From Haloarculaceae archaeon H-GB1-1 (GTDB lineage: Archaea; Halobacteriota; Halobacteria; Halobacteriales; Haloarculaceae): DNA of 64,000 nucleotides. The DNA lies in NCBI GenBank assembly GCA_029688825.1, contig JARUKX010000004.1, positions 1-64,000 of the forward strand, read 5' to 3'. Made by a program: the position numbers and the translations under genes. The notes under the pieces were generated by a model. That model searched no databases. It was not told the DNA's origin and was given only the letters and a program-made list of their open reading frames with translations. Below are positions 42,067 through 49,675 of this stretch, piece after piece. The first letter of the stretch is position 1. Every line of letters begins with the position of its first letter.

Positions 42067-44016
42067 TTATAGCGTCACCACGTCGAGGATGTGGACGATG
42101 TTCCCGTCGCCCAGCACCGCCGTTCCGCTCAGCCCCGGCGTCCCGCTGAGGATGCCTTCGAGTGGTTTGACGACGACCTCTTCCTGGCTATTGACCGAAT
42201 CGCAGTGCAGCGCGACCTGTCTCTCGGACTCGCGGATGCGGACGAGCATCCCTTCCTCGTCTCCCTGACCGTTCGAGTGGCCGTTCGAACGCTTTTTCGC
42301 GCCGGGAACGTTGAACGCGTCACCCAGGTCCACGACGGGATAGATCTCGCCGTTGTGTTTGATGACCTCGTTGTCGTTGATCTGCTTGGTCTCGTCGGTG
42401 CGGGTGATCTCGTCGACGTTCTTCAGCGGCACGCCGTACTCCTCGTCGCCGACCTCGACGAACAGCACCTTGACGATGGCCATCGTGACCGGCAGACGGA
42501 GACTGACCGTCGTCCCCTCGCCGGGCGTGGAGTCGACGCTGACGGAGCCGTCGAGCTGGGTCACCGTGTCGTGGACGACGTCCATCCCGACGCCTCGGCC
42601 GCTCGTGTCCGTGACCTCTTCCGCCGTGGAGAAGCCGGGGTGGAAGACGAGGTCGTAGATGGCCCCGTCGTCCATGGTGTCGAGTTCGTCGGCCGAGCGG
42701 ACGCCCTTCTCGACGGCCTGTCTGCGGATGGCCTCGACGTCGAGCCCCTCGCCGTCGTCTTCGACCTCGATGATGACGTGGTCGCGCTCTCGCGACGCGC
42801 GGAGTTCGATGTGGCCCGTCCGGTCCTTGCCGGCGGCCTCGCGCTCGTCGGGTGACTCGATACCGTGGTCCACGGAGTTCCGCAGGATGTGCATCAGTGG
42901 ATCGGAGATCTCGGTGAGGATGGTCCGGTCGAGTTCGATGTCCTCGCCCTCGATTGTGAACTCGACCTCCTTATCGAGGTCCCGAGCGAGGTCACGGACG
43001 AGCCGGGGGAACTTCCCGACGACCTTCTTCAGCGGGATGAGCCGCATGTCCATCACCGTGTTCTGGAGGTTCGCGGTGATCTTGTCGAGTTCGTTGAGGT
43101 TCTCCCCGGCGGCGTCGAAGTCGTCCTCCTCGACGGCGCGGCGGAGCTTGATCCTGCTCGTCACCAGCTGTTCGACGAGGCCGTGCAGGTCGTCGAGTTG
43201 GTCGACGTCCACGCGGACGGACTTGATCTCGTCCACGGAGCCCGCCTCGGCACCGTCGTCGTCCTCGTCGGCGTCGTCACCGGCAATAGTCACCTCGTCG
43301 GTCACGTCGTCGGTGTCGACGGACTCGATCTCGCCGATGTCCTCGAGTTCCATCTTGACCGTGCCGACGTCGTCGGCGTCGAGGTAGACGTCGAACGTCC
43401 CCTCGTACTCGCCGTCCTCGATGTCGTCGCGGTCGGGAACCGTCGTGAGGAAATCGTAGGTGTCCTCGGCGTTGCTCATCGCGAGCATGGCGTCGACGCC
43501 GGGCATGTCGCTGTCGCCGATGTCGACCGTCGCGCGGATGACCGAGTGCTCGAACTCGTCGTCGATGGTGACCTCGACGTCCTCGTCGGCGTCCCCGCCG
43601 GCGTCACTGCCGCCGAGGTCCTCCGTCGCTGCGTCGTACTCTCCGTCGAGGACGGCCCGCAGATCGGCGACGGTATCGCTCGTGTCGACCGAAGATTCAC
43701 CCTCGTCTTCGATTTCCCGGACGATGGCCTCGATCTGGTCGACGCCAGCGAAGATGAGGTCCATCCGTTCCGGCGTGACCTCCATGTTCCCCTCGCGCAT
43801 CTCGTCGAGGAGGTCCTCGATCGCGTGTGCAAGGTTGCTCGCGTCCTCGAACCCCATCGCACCGAAGTTACCCTTCAGCGTGTGGGCCGTTCGGAAGATC
43901 AGGTCCATCGCCTCCCGGTCGCTGGGGTCTGATTCCAGGTCCAGGAGCGAATTGTTCAGTTCAGTGATCGCCTCTTGACTTTCGCGGATGAATGCGTCAA
44001 GGTATTGGTCGTCCAT
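42067..44016 (-). CDS. cheA: CheA: chemotaxis histidine kinase
   Basis: This 649-residue kinase has P1 with phospho-acceptor His45 (FRTAHTLKGNFGAMGF), an acidic linker with a P2-like domain (about 135-260), a P3 dimer helix pair (DQLDDLHGLVEQLVTSRIKL; MDMRLIPLKKVVGKFPRLVR), a P4 ATPase domain (HILRNSVDHGIESPDER; DDGEGLD; SGRGVGMDVV) and a P5 CheW-like domain at the end. It phosphorylates CheY and CheB. The start at 44016 follows the cheB stop by 2 nt. Confidence 0.97.
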   Translation of the reverse strand: MDDQYLDAFIRESQEAITELNNSLLDLESDPSDREAMDLIFRTAHTLKGNFGAMGFEDASNLAHAIEDLLDEMREGNMEVTPERMDLIFAGVDQIEAIVREIEDEGESSVDTSDTVADLRAVLDGEYDAATEDLGGSDAGGDADEDVEVTIDDEFEHSVIRATVDIGDSDMPGVDAMLAMSNAEDTYDFLTTVPDRDDIEDGEYEGTFDVYLDADDVGTVKMELEDIGEIESVDTDDVTDEVTIAGDDADEDDDGAEAGSVDEIKSVRVDVDQLDDLHGLVEQLVTSRIKLRRAVEEDDFDAAGENLNELDKITANLQNTVMDMRLIPLKKVVGKFPRLVRDLARDLDKEVEFTIEGEDIELDRTILTEISDPLMHILRNSVDHGIESPDEREAAGKDRTGHIELRASRERDHVIIEVEDDGEGLDVEAIRRQAVEKGVRSADELDTMDDGAIYDLVFHPGFSTAEEVTDTSGRGVGMDVVHDTVTQLDGSVSVDSTPGEGTTVSLRLPVTMAIVKVLFVEVGDEEYGVPLKNVDEITRTDETKQINDNEVIKHNGEIYPVVDLGDAFNVPGAKKRSNGHSNGQGDEEGMLVRIRESERQVALHCDSVNSQEEVVVKPLEGILSGTPGLSGTAVLGDGNIVHILDVVTL

Positions 44017-44018
44017 GA

Positions 44019-45083
44019 TTAGTTCACCTCGGCTTCGAGTGCCTCCAGGATGGCGCTGGAAACGTCGTCGATAGCCCGCACTGCGTCGACGCATCCGGTC
44101 TCGACGGCTCGTTTCGGCATGCCGTAGACCGCTGACGTATCCTCGTCCTGGGCCACGCAGTAACCGCCTGCTCCGTTGATGGCCCGGATGCCCGCGGCAC
44201 CGTCCTCGCCCATCCCGGTGAGGATGAGCCCGACCATCGGGTCGTCGATGGTGGCCGCAGCGGACTTCATCGTCACGTCCACCGCGGGACGGACGCTGTT
44301 GACCGGCGGGGTGTCGGTGAGTTCGACTCGCATCCGGCCCCGTCGATAACTCGCCACCTCCATGTGATAGCCTCCCTTCGCGACCAGGACCTCACCGCCC
44401 CGGATGCGGTCGCCGTCCGTCGCCTCGCGCACGTCGTACTCGCTACGCGAGTCGATGCGTTCGGCGAAGCGGCCAGTGAAACCGCCGGGCATGTGCTGCA
44501 CGACGAGAACCCGGAGGTCGGCCTCGAGTGGGAGTTCCGAGAGCACCTGCTCGACCATCGTCGGTCCCCCGGTCGAGGAGCCGATGAGGAGCGTCGGTCT
44601 GTCGACGTACGTTCGTGACTTCCGGTCGGCGGGTTCGGCACCAGATGCCGACGAGCTACCGGCGCTCCGAGAGACGTCGGCCTTGGCGACCGAGTGGACG
44701 ATGTCGACGAGCTGGTCTTTCAGTCGTGACATCTCCATCGACACCTCGCCCCCGGGTTTGGTGAAGAAGTCGACGGCACCCTTCTCCAGTGCCTGGAAGG
44801 TAACGTCGTTGCCCTCGTCGGTGTGGGCGCTCAGCATCAGGATCGGCGTCGGATGCTCGGCCATGATGCGCTCGACGGCCTCGATACCGTTCATCTCCGG
44901 CATCTCCAGGTCCATCGTCACGACGTCCGGGTCGTGCGTTTCCACGGCGTCGATCGCTTCGAGTCCGTTCTTTGCCTGTGCGACGACGTCGATGCCGCCA
45001 TCCTCCAGGATGTCCGAGATGACACTCCGCATGAAGTGCGAATCGTCGGTGACGACGGCACGAGGAGAGGTCTGTCCTACCAT
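44019..45083 (-). CDS. cheB: CheB: methylesterase response regulator
   Basis: This 354-residue protein has an N-terminal receiver (TDDSHFMRSV with phospho-Asp58 in VTMDLEMPEMNG and Lys in FFTKPG), a linker (KADVSRSAGSSSAS), and the catalytic domain with Ser in LLIGSSTGGPTMVE, His in QHMPGGFTGRFAER and Asp in TGMGEDGAAGI. It demethylates and deamidates transducers. It is the first gene of the leftward cheB-cheA-cheR-HEAT-cheF1 run. A TATA-like TTTTTATTTAG on its strand lies about 100 nt upstream. Confidence 0.97.
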   Translation of the reverse strand: MVGQTSPRAVVTDDSHFMRSVISDILEDGGIDVVAQAKNGLEAIDAVETHDPDVVTMDLEMPEMNGIEAVERIMAEHPTPILMLSAHTDEGNDVTFQALEKGAVDFFTKPGGEVSMEMSRLKDQLVDIVHSVAKADVSRSAGSSSASGAEPADRKSRTYVDRPTLLIGSSTGGPTMVEQVLSELPLEADLRVLVVQHMPGGFTGRFAERIDSRSEYDVREATDGDRIRGGEVLVAKGGYHMEVASYRRGRMRVELTDTPPVNSVRPAVDVTMKSAAATIDDPMVGLILTGMGEDGAAGIRAINGAGGYCVAQDEDTSAVYGMPKRAVETGCVDAVRAIDDVSSAILEALEAEVN

Positions 45084-45205
45084 ACCTGCTATCGCTCCGT
45101 CGAGTCACGACGATGAATCGTGTGTAGCACTCGAAACGTCACCGGATGGGACGGCATTCCTGTCTCGTACTGAGATAACCGTCTAAATAAAAACACCGCC
45201 CGTGG

Positions 45206-45219
45206 AATCATCCCTGATA
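45206..45219 (+). promoter_or_regulatory. Motility promoter element 1 (AATC-N6-GATA), cheW
   Basis: AATC-ATCCCT-GATA at 45206-45219 has one mismatch from the TATC-N6-GATA element found upstream of five other motility genes in this region. A TATA-like TTTAAG starts at 45234, 14 bp downstream, the same spacing as at other copies. It serves cheW, leaving a leader of about 95 nt. Confidence 0.6.
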
Positions 45220-45355
45220 ACATGGGAGACAGCTTTAAGTCGGCGTACTCGGTTGCTCCATACGTGAGAAATGACAGCCCTGACCGGTGTCCACGCCGCG
45301 TTTGCGACGTGGACGACGGTCGCGGGCGTACGTGCGTTTCTCGGTGCTAGTAACG

Positions 45356-45781
45356 ATGACAGATACGAACGGCCAGGTGCTCGAATTCGAACTGGGCGAG
45401 GAGACGTACTGTGTCAGTATCGACTACGTGACCGAGATCGTGGACATCGGTGACGTCACGAAGGTGCCGAACGCCCCGCCGCACGTACAGGGCGTGATGG
45501 ACCTCCGGGGTCGAACGACGTCCATCATCGACCCGAAGGTAGTGTTCAACATCGAGGAGGAACGAGAACCGAAGCGGATCATCGTCTTCGACCCGGACAT
45601 CGTCGAAGACCAGGGTGCCGCTGGCTGGCTCGTGGACGAGGTGTTCCAGGTGGTCCACGTGGACGACGGCGACCTCGACACGTCTGCAGGGGACGAGGAC
45701 GACGAGTCGATCAAAGGCGTCGTCAAACGTGACGACGATTTCGTCATCTGGGTCGATCCAGAAGCTGTTCACGCAGAATAA
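45356..45781 (+). CDS. cheW: CheW: chemotaxis coupling protein
   Basis: This 141-residue CheW couples transducers to CheA. It shows LEFELGEETYCVSIDYVTEI, PNAPPHVQGVMDLRGRTTSI and KRIIVFDPDIV in the conserved two-barrel order, then a C-terminal strand (VVKRDDDFVIWVDPEAV). The ATG at 45356 was chosen; the longer upstream frame is Arg-rich. It is rightward and divergent from cheB. Confidence 0.95.
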   Translation: MTDTNGQVLEFELGEETYCVSIDYVTEIVDIGDVTKVPNAPPHVQGVMDLRGRTTSIIDPKVVFNIEEEREPKRIIVFDPDIVEDQGAAGWLVDEVFQVVHVDDGDLDTSAGDEDDESIKGVVKRDDDFVIWVDPEAVHAE

Positions 45782-45868
45782 CGCCCCCGACCATCCGAGT
45801 TTTCGCGGGAGATCCCCAGCAACAAGGTTTTTTACCCGTAAGGAGAACCTCTGTGAAAAGGGACAGCT

Positions 45869-46594
45869 ATGACGGAACTCACACGGACGGGGGTCGAGGG
45901 GCTCGACGACATTCTGAACGGTGGCATCGTCAAGAACTCGACGACACTCGTCAGCGGAAATCCGGGCGCGGGCAAGAGCATCCTCTGCCTGCAGTACTTG
46001 TACAACGGCGTCGAGCAGTTCGACGAGAAGGGCATCTATCTCTCCTTCGAGGAGAACGAGGACGACCTCCGAGAGGCGGCCGAGAGCATCGGATTCGACA
46101 ACTGGGCCGACCACGTCGAGAACGGCGACATCAAGGTATACGACAAGCGGAAGCTTCTCAGAGAGAACGACTTCTCGTCGTCGCTGGAGATTCTCCTGGA
46201 CGATTTCGAGGACGAACAGTACGACCGACTCGTGCTCGACTCGCTGACGATGTTCGAGCTGTTCTTCGACGACGAGCGGGAGAAGCGGACGTACCTGCTG
46301 AAGTTCACCGACATCCTCAAAGAGAACGAACTGACGTCGCTGATGACCAACGAACAGGGAGCCGTCTTCCCAGACACGGACATCGGCCTCGAGAACTACC
46401 TGACCGACGGTAACATCTACCTAATACAGACCCCGACCGACTCCGGAGTCAACCGGTACGTGTGGGTCGCGAAGATGCGGAAGCAGAACATCGAGACGGA
46501 TATCTTCCCGATGGAGATCGCCGAGGGCGGACTCCGCATCCATCAGAATGCCAGTGCGTTCTCGATGATGAGCGAGGACGACGCCCCGATTTGA
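45869..46594 (+). CDS. KaiC-like RecA-superfamily ATPase in the che region
   Basis: This 241-residue single-domain KaiC-family protein has Walker A GNPGAGKS (30-37), catalytic Glu pair E61-E62 in LSFEENEDDL, and Walker B RLVLDSLTMF. It is a relative of ArlH, which lies 8 kb downstream, but it is intact and has the catalytic glutamates. KaiC-like proteins occur in haloarchaeal motility clusters; whether it senses time, energy or Che state is not known. It has its own TATA (GTTTTTTACC near 45828) but no TATC-N6-GATA element. A partner for the winged-helix protein downstream is possible. Confidence 0.88.
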   Translation: MTELTRTGVEGLDDILNGGIVKNSTTLVSGNPGAGKSILCLQYLYNGVEQFDEKGIYLSFEENEDDLREAAESIGFDNWADHVENGDIKVYDKRKLLRENDFSSSLEILLDDFEDEQYDRLVLDSLTMFELFFDDEREKRTYLLKFTDILKENELTSLMTNEQGAVFPDTDIGLENYLTDGNIYLIQTPTDSGVNRYVWVAKMRKQNIETDIFPMEIAEGGLRIHQNASAFSMMSEDDAPI

Positions 46595-46705
46595 TCGATG
46601 TCCCGTTACCACCGACGATAATGGCTGTTTCGGGAGTTCTTGACGGAATTTCTGGGAGGGAGACTCGTTGAGGAAGTGGCCACATAATTGCACCAATATA
46701 TCAAT

Positions 46706-46719
46706 TATCAACAACGATA
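46706..46719 (+). promoter_or_regulatory. Motility promoter element 2 (TATC-N6-GATA), winged-helix gene
   Basis: TATC-AACAAC-GATA lies at 46706-46719, 36 nt before the ATG of the winged-helix gene. It is followed by AAACTTATGG and TATATAAT, either of which could be the TATA box; the first places the start next to the ATG (leaderless). A further TATC (46699-46702) and a GATA (46748-46751) flank it. The site would allow autoregulation. Confidence 0.65.
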
Positions 46720-46755
46720 AACTTATGGTTTGTAGAGTATATAATTTGATAACCA

Positions 46756-47091
46756 ATGGCATCAGTGGATATTCTGCGAACCCTTGGGAACAAATACAGC
46801 GCAGAGATCCTCGACGCGACGGACGAACCCCAGTCAGCCCAAGACCTGAGTGACGAACTCGACATCCCCATCGCGACGTGCTACCGCCGCATCGACGAAC
46901 TGACCGAGCACGACTTGCTCGAGCTTCACGACAACATCCTCTCGGACGACCGCCGCCGCATCAAAGTGTACCGGCGTAACGTCGAAGAGATTCGAGTCGA
47001 CTTCGAGGAGACGCTGGAGGTCAGCATCGAAGAGCGGTCGGAAGTGACCAACAAACTCGACCAAGCCTGGCGAACGCTATCAGAGGGTTGA
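46756..47091 (+). CDS. Winged-helix regulator in the motility region
   Basis: This 111-residue protein has a winged-helix domain (SVDILRTLGNKYSAEILDATDE; DLSDELDIPIATCYRRIDEL as recognition helix; DDRRRIKVYRRN as wing) followed by a C-terminal helix (RVDFEETLEVSIEERSEVTNKL) suited to dimer formation. It lies between the KaiC-like gene and the archaellin. Methanogens use an EarA winged-helix activator for archaellum genes; this haloarchaeal protein could play the same role through TATC-N6-GATA sites, including one in its own promoter. That link is inference. Confidence 0.85.
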   Translation: MASVDILRTLGNKYSAEILDATDEPQSAQDLSDELDIPIATCYRRIDELTEHDLLELHDNILSDDRRRIKVYRRNVEEIRVDFEETLEVSIEERSEVTNKLDQAWRTLSEG

Positions 47092-47158
47092 AGCACGGTG
47101 TGCGTATAGCTCTATTCGTAGAATATTTGATTACGCGTGCGCGCGCAAGGATCCACGT

Positions 47159-47172
47159 TATCACGAGAGATA
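47159..47172 (+). promoter_or_regulatory. Motility promoter element 3 (TATC-N6-GATA), membrane-protein gene
   Basis: TATC-ACGAGA-GATA lies at 47159-47172. TTTATTA begins at 47187, 14 bp further on, and the gene starts at 47225 (or the GTG at 47219). The spacing equals that of the cheY site and nearly that of the archaellin site. Confidence 0.65.
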
Positions 47173-47224
47173 TTTTTGAGCGTGGATTTATTAGAGGCGA
47201 TAGGTAATAGCGTGTACAGTGACG

Positions 47225-47500
47225 ATGATAGAAGCCCTCTATGCGACCTCCACTCTCGTCTTCGTCGTCGCAGGCTTGACGATGGTCGGCATGGCGATGC
47301 GTGCCTACGTACAAACGTCGCGAAAAGCCATGCTGCACTTATCGCTGGGCTTCTCGCTGGCAGTCGCCGGTGCAACCGCGACCATGATCAGTGCATTTCT
47401 CAACGACTTCGAAGGCGTCAGGTCGTTACTGCTGGTGAACAGCGGGCTCACGACCTTCGGCTATCTGTTCGTGATGTACAGTCTCGTCTCGTACGATTGA
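47225..47500 (+). CDS. Small membrane protein of the motility region
   Basis: This 91-residue protein (MIEALYATSTLVFVVAGLTM) has three hydrophobic segments: about 5-25, 38-58 (MLHLSLGFSLAVAGATATMI) and 69-88 (LLVNSGLTTFGYLFVMYSLV). The second-position basic loop (AYVQTSRKAM) suggests the N-terminus is outside. It resembles small haloarchaeal membrane proteins often encoded beside winged-helix regulators. A GTG two codons upstream is an alternative start. It carries the motility promoter element, so it is probably part of the same regulon. Confidence 0.72.
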   Translation: MIEALYATSTLVFVVAGLTMVGMAMRAYVQTSRKAMLHLSLGFSLAVAGATATMISAFLNDFEGVRSLLLVNSGLTTFGYLFVMYSLVSYD

Positions 47501-47638
47501 CTCCGTTCGAGAATCGATACTGTAACTGTATCTATCCTCATAGTTGACACATCCAAGAGTGGGTCAGATATTGGAGTTTCACGGCCGTAAACTGCCATTC
47601 TCATATCTGGAGTGTCGTTATCTCCCGCTTATGGCCGT

Positions 47639-47652
47639 TATCACCATCGATA
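47639..47652 (+). promoter_or_regulatory. Motility promoter element 4 (TATC-N6-GATA), archaellin
   Basis: TATC-ACCATC-GATA lies at 47639-47652. TTATTAA starts at 47668, 15 bp downstream, predicting a transcript start near 47695. That excludes the in-frame ATG at 47692 and gives the archaellin ATG at 47737 a leader of about 40 nt with GGAGAG before it. Confidence 0.68.
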
Positions 47653-47736
47653 TTTCGTGGGTTACACTTATTAACAGATAGCGGAAAATCGATGATAGAG
47701 TCCGAGCGCACCGACGCGTTTCGGGCGGAGAGAGCA

Positions 47737-48426
47737 ATGTTCAGAAATAACGACGAACACACGAACGAACGAGGCCAGGTCGGTATCGGGACACTCATCG
47801 TGTTCATCGCGATGGTGCTGGTGGCCGCAATCGCGGCTGGCGTACTGATCAACACGGCCGGCTTCCTGCAATCGAAGTCCGAGGAGACTGGTCAGCAGTC
47901 CGGACAGCAGGTCACGAATCGACTCCAGGTGGTTTCCTCATCTGGTGAATCAATCGACAGCGACGCTGGGACTGTCGGTGTCGTCAACCTCACGGTGAAG
48001 AAGGCACCCGGTGCGACGAACATCGACCTCGAGAACGCGACGGTCCAGTGGGTCGGTCCGTCCGGAACCTACAACCTCGTGAACGCGAGCGTCTCGGCGA
48101 CCGGCTCCGACGGGTTCTTCGGCATCACGCCGTTCAAGGACTCCGACGATTCAGCACCGGTCCTGAACGACCCTGACGACCGGATGGTCATGACCTTCGA
48201 CATTGGACAGGACGATACGACCGCAGACGAAAGTGCGTCCAATCCGGACAGCGGTGACCCGTCGGTGACCGGAAGTTCGGCAACCGCAGGGAAGGACTAC
48301 TTCGGCTCCCCACTCGATGAAGGGTCCTCGGTCACGCTGAAGATCACGACGAAGTCCGGTGCGACGACCTCGGAACGACTGGTCGTTCCGGAGTCGCTCA
48401 GTGGCGAAAGCGCAGTCTCGCTCTAA
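47737..48426 (+). CDS. arlA: Archaellin (archaellum filament protein)
   Basis: This 229-residue pre-archaellin has the class III signal: [13 protein letters not shown] is cut by the prepilin peptidase before [20 protein letters not shown], the conserved N-terminal helix of the filament core. The outer domain is rich in Asp, Ser and Thr with several N-glycosylation sequons (NLT, NAT, NAS). It is the only archaellin in the window. The start at 47737 is supported by a GGAGAG Shine-Dalgarno and by the promoter position. Confidence 0.95.
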   Translation: MFRNNDEHTNERGQVGIGTLIVFIAMVLVAAIAAGVLINTAGFLQSKSEETGQQSGQQVTNRLQVVSSSGESIDSDAGTVGVVNLTVKKAPGATNIDLENATVQWVGPSGTYNLVNASVSATGSDGFFGITPFKDSDDSAPVLNDPDDRMVMTFDIGQDDTTADESASNPDSGDPSVTGSSATAGKDYFGSPLDEGSSVTLKITTKSGATTSERLVVPESLSGESAVSL

Positions 48427-48440
48427 GCGAATCACTGCTC

Positions 48441-48474
48441 TTCCGTCGGACACGCGTCTGACGCGCCGACGGAA
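48441..48474. terminator. Stem-loop after archaellin
   Basis: TTCCGTCGG at 48441-48449 pairs perfectly with CCGACGGAA at 48466-48474, and the loop can form an inner GCGT/ACGC stem. It starts 15 nt after the archaellin stop. It may stabilise or end the abundant archaellin transcript, leaving a short gap to the next gene at 48506. Confidence 0.55.
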
Positions 48475-48505
48475 TTATGTCGCTCTACTTCCAAACCTAT
48501 TCAGT

Positions 48506-49087
48506 ATGGCCCGTGGCCAGAAGGACGGCTCGAAATCGGACGAAGGACGCATCCTCTCGCCCGACGAGTTGGACATCACCGACGACGAGCACGTCGCCGA
48601 GCTGGACGACGGTCGGTTCGTCGTCTCACCCAGCGGGCCCATCGATGCAACGGTCACGACGAGCGACGATTCCGACGCGGACGAGACGGAACCCGAATCC
48701 ACCGAAGCCACCGAATCCTCGGACCAGCCAGTCGAGTTGGACGACCAGGTCGTTCACGACTGGCTGAGCGACCGATTCGACGCCACGAACTCCCGCTACG
48801 GGTTCGACGTCACGGCGAAGTTCGACGATTCGGTTCGGCAACGTCACATGGTGTCGAACGACGTCGTCACCATCTTCGAGAGCCTCATTCTCTGGTACGC
48901 CCAGCAGATAGATAGCGGGACGCCGGTCGAAGAGATCCTCGGCATCCTGTTGATGGAGTCGAACGTCCCCATCCACTATCCGCCGACGAGCCTCGAGACC
49001 ATGCTCAAGGCGGCAGGACTCACGCCGGACGATTCGATCGCTGATCTGATCGAAGCGGTCAGCGAGGACGAAGGACTTCGCCTCTGA
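48506..49087 (+). CDS. Acidic conserved protein between archaellin and cheY
   Basis: This 193-residue protein has an acidic disordered N-terminal half (DELDITDDEHVAELDDGRFV, then Ser/Thr/Glu repeats) and a folded C-terminal half (VVHDWLSDRFDATNSRYGFD to LLMESNVPIHYPPTSLETML). It has no membrane segment. It is conserved near haloarchaeal archaellum genes as far as I recognise, but no function is known. No TATC-N6-GATA element precedes it, so it may depend on readthrough from archaellin. Confidence 0.75.
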   Translation: MARGQKDGSKSDEGRILSPDELDITDDEHVAELDDGRFVVSPSGPIDATVTTSDDSDADETEPESTEATESSDQPVELDDQVVHDWLSDRFDATNSRYGFDVTAKFDDSVRQRHMVSNDVVTIFESLILWYAQQIDSGTPVEEILGILLMESNVPIHYPPTSLETMLKAAGLTPDDSIADLIEAVSEDEGLRL

Positions 49088-49196
49088 ATCACAGCCGTAT
49101 CCACATCCTGTATCCGCCGAGTCACTCCCACTGCAGAACGGCGTCCGGACGGCGCTTCTCACCCGCGAGACCGCTGTCGGTGCGGCGGCTCACGGA

Positions 49197-49210
49197 TATC
49201 AATACCGATA
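49197..49210 (+). promoter_or_regulatory. Motility promoter element 5 (TATC-N6-GATA), cheY operon
   Basis: TATC-AATACC-GATA lies at 49197-49210, and the TATA box TTTATTTA begins at 49225, 14 bp downstream. The predicted transcript start is near 49252, just at the Shine-Dalgarno of the small leader ORF. Confidence 0.68.
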
Positions 49211-49262
49211 ATTTACGGGAAGCATTTATTTAGCTAATCGAAGTACGACTGAGGTGATAGGC

Positions 49263-49310
49263 ATGGCAGCCGTACCGACAGTGGACGAAAACGCAGCAGA
49301 CTCCAGGTGA
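49263..49310 (+). CDS. 15-residue leader ORF upstream of cheY
   Basis: An ATG at 49263 follows GAGGTGAT (49251-49258), a very strong Shine-Dalgarno, after 4 nt. The ORF encodes MAAVPTVDENAADSR and stops at 49308-49310. The stop TGA lies inside AGGTGA, the Shine-Dalgarno of cheY (ATG at 49315). Such overlap is typical of translational coupling. The ORF is too short for the usual gene callers. A peptide with its own role is possible, but control of cheY translation is the simplest reading. Confidence 0.6.
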   Translation: MAAVPTVDENAADSR

Positions 49311-49314
49311 AATC

Positions 49315-49674
49315 ATGGCAGATGTAATGATAGCCGACGACTCCGAGTTCATGCGGAATCTACTCCGTGAGATTCTCGAAGAAGACCACAACATCGTGGG
49401 CGAAGTCGAGAACGGTGTAGAAGCGGTCGAATTGTTCAAAGAAGAACACCCCGATCTCGTGATGATGGACATCGTGATGCCGATTCGCGACGGCATCGAA
49501 GCCACCGACGAGATCAAGAGTTCCAACCCCGAGGCGAACGTCATCATGTGTACGAGCGTCGGGCAGGAGGAAAAGATGAAAGAGGCCGTCAAGGCCGGCG
49601 CGGATGGATACATCACGAAACCCTTCCAGAAACCGAGCGTAATCGAAGCCATCGAAGACGTCGTGCCCACGTGA
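49315..49674 (+). CDS. cheY: CheY: chemotaxis response regulator
   Basis: This 119-residue single receiver has the acidic pair D8-D9, phospho-Asp52 (LVMMDIVMP), the conserved Thr/Ser in IMCTSVG, and Lys in YITKPFQKP. Phosphorylated CheY changes archaellum rotation in haloarchaea, acting through CheF rather than directly on a FliM homologue. It is followed by cheC after one base, and preceded by the leader ORF. Confidence 0.97.
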   Translation: MADVMIADDSEFMRNLLREILEEDHNIVGEVENGVEAVELFKEEHPDLVMMDIVMPIRDGIEATDEIKSSNPEANVIMCTSVGQEEKMKEAVKAGADGYITKPFQKPSVIEAIEDVVPT

Positions 49675-49675
49675 G

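Noticed and set aside
45271-45453. Small frame overlapping the start of cheW
   Set aside because: No Shine-Dalgarno, runs Arg-rich through the cheW gene in another frame, and lacks a stop before cheW, unlike the well-formed leader ORF before cheY.
47692-47736. Upstream in-frame ATG for the archaellin
   Set aside because: It would precede the predicted transcript start, and archaellin leaders are about 12 residues; the ATG at 47737 gives a 13-residue leader and has a Shine-Dalgarno.
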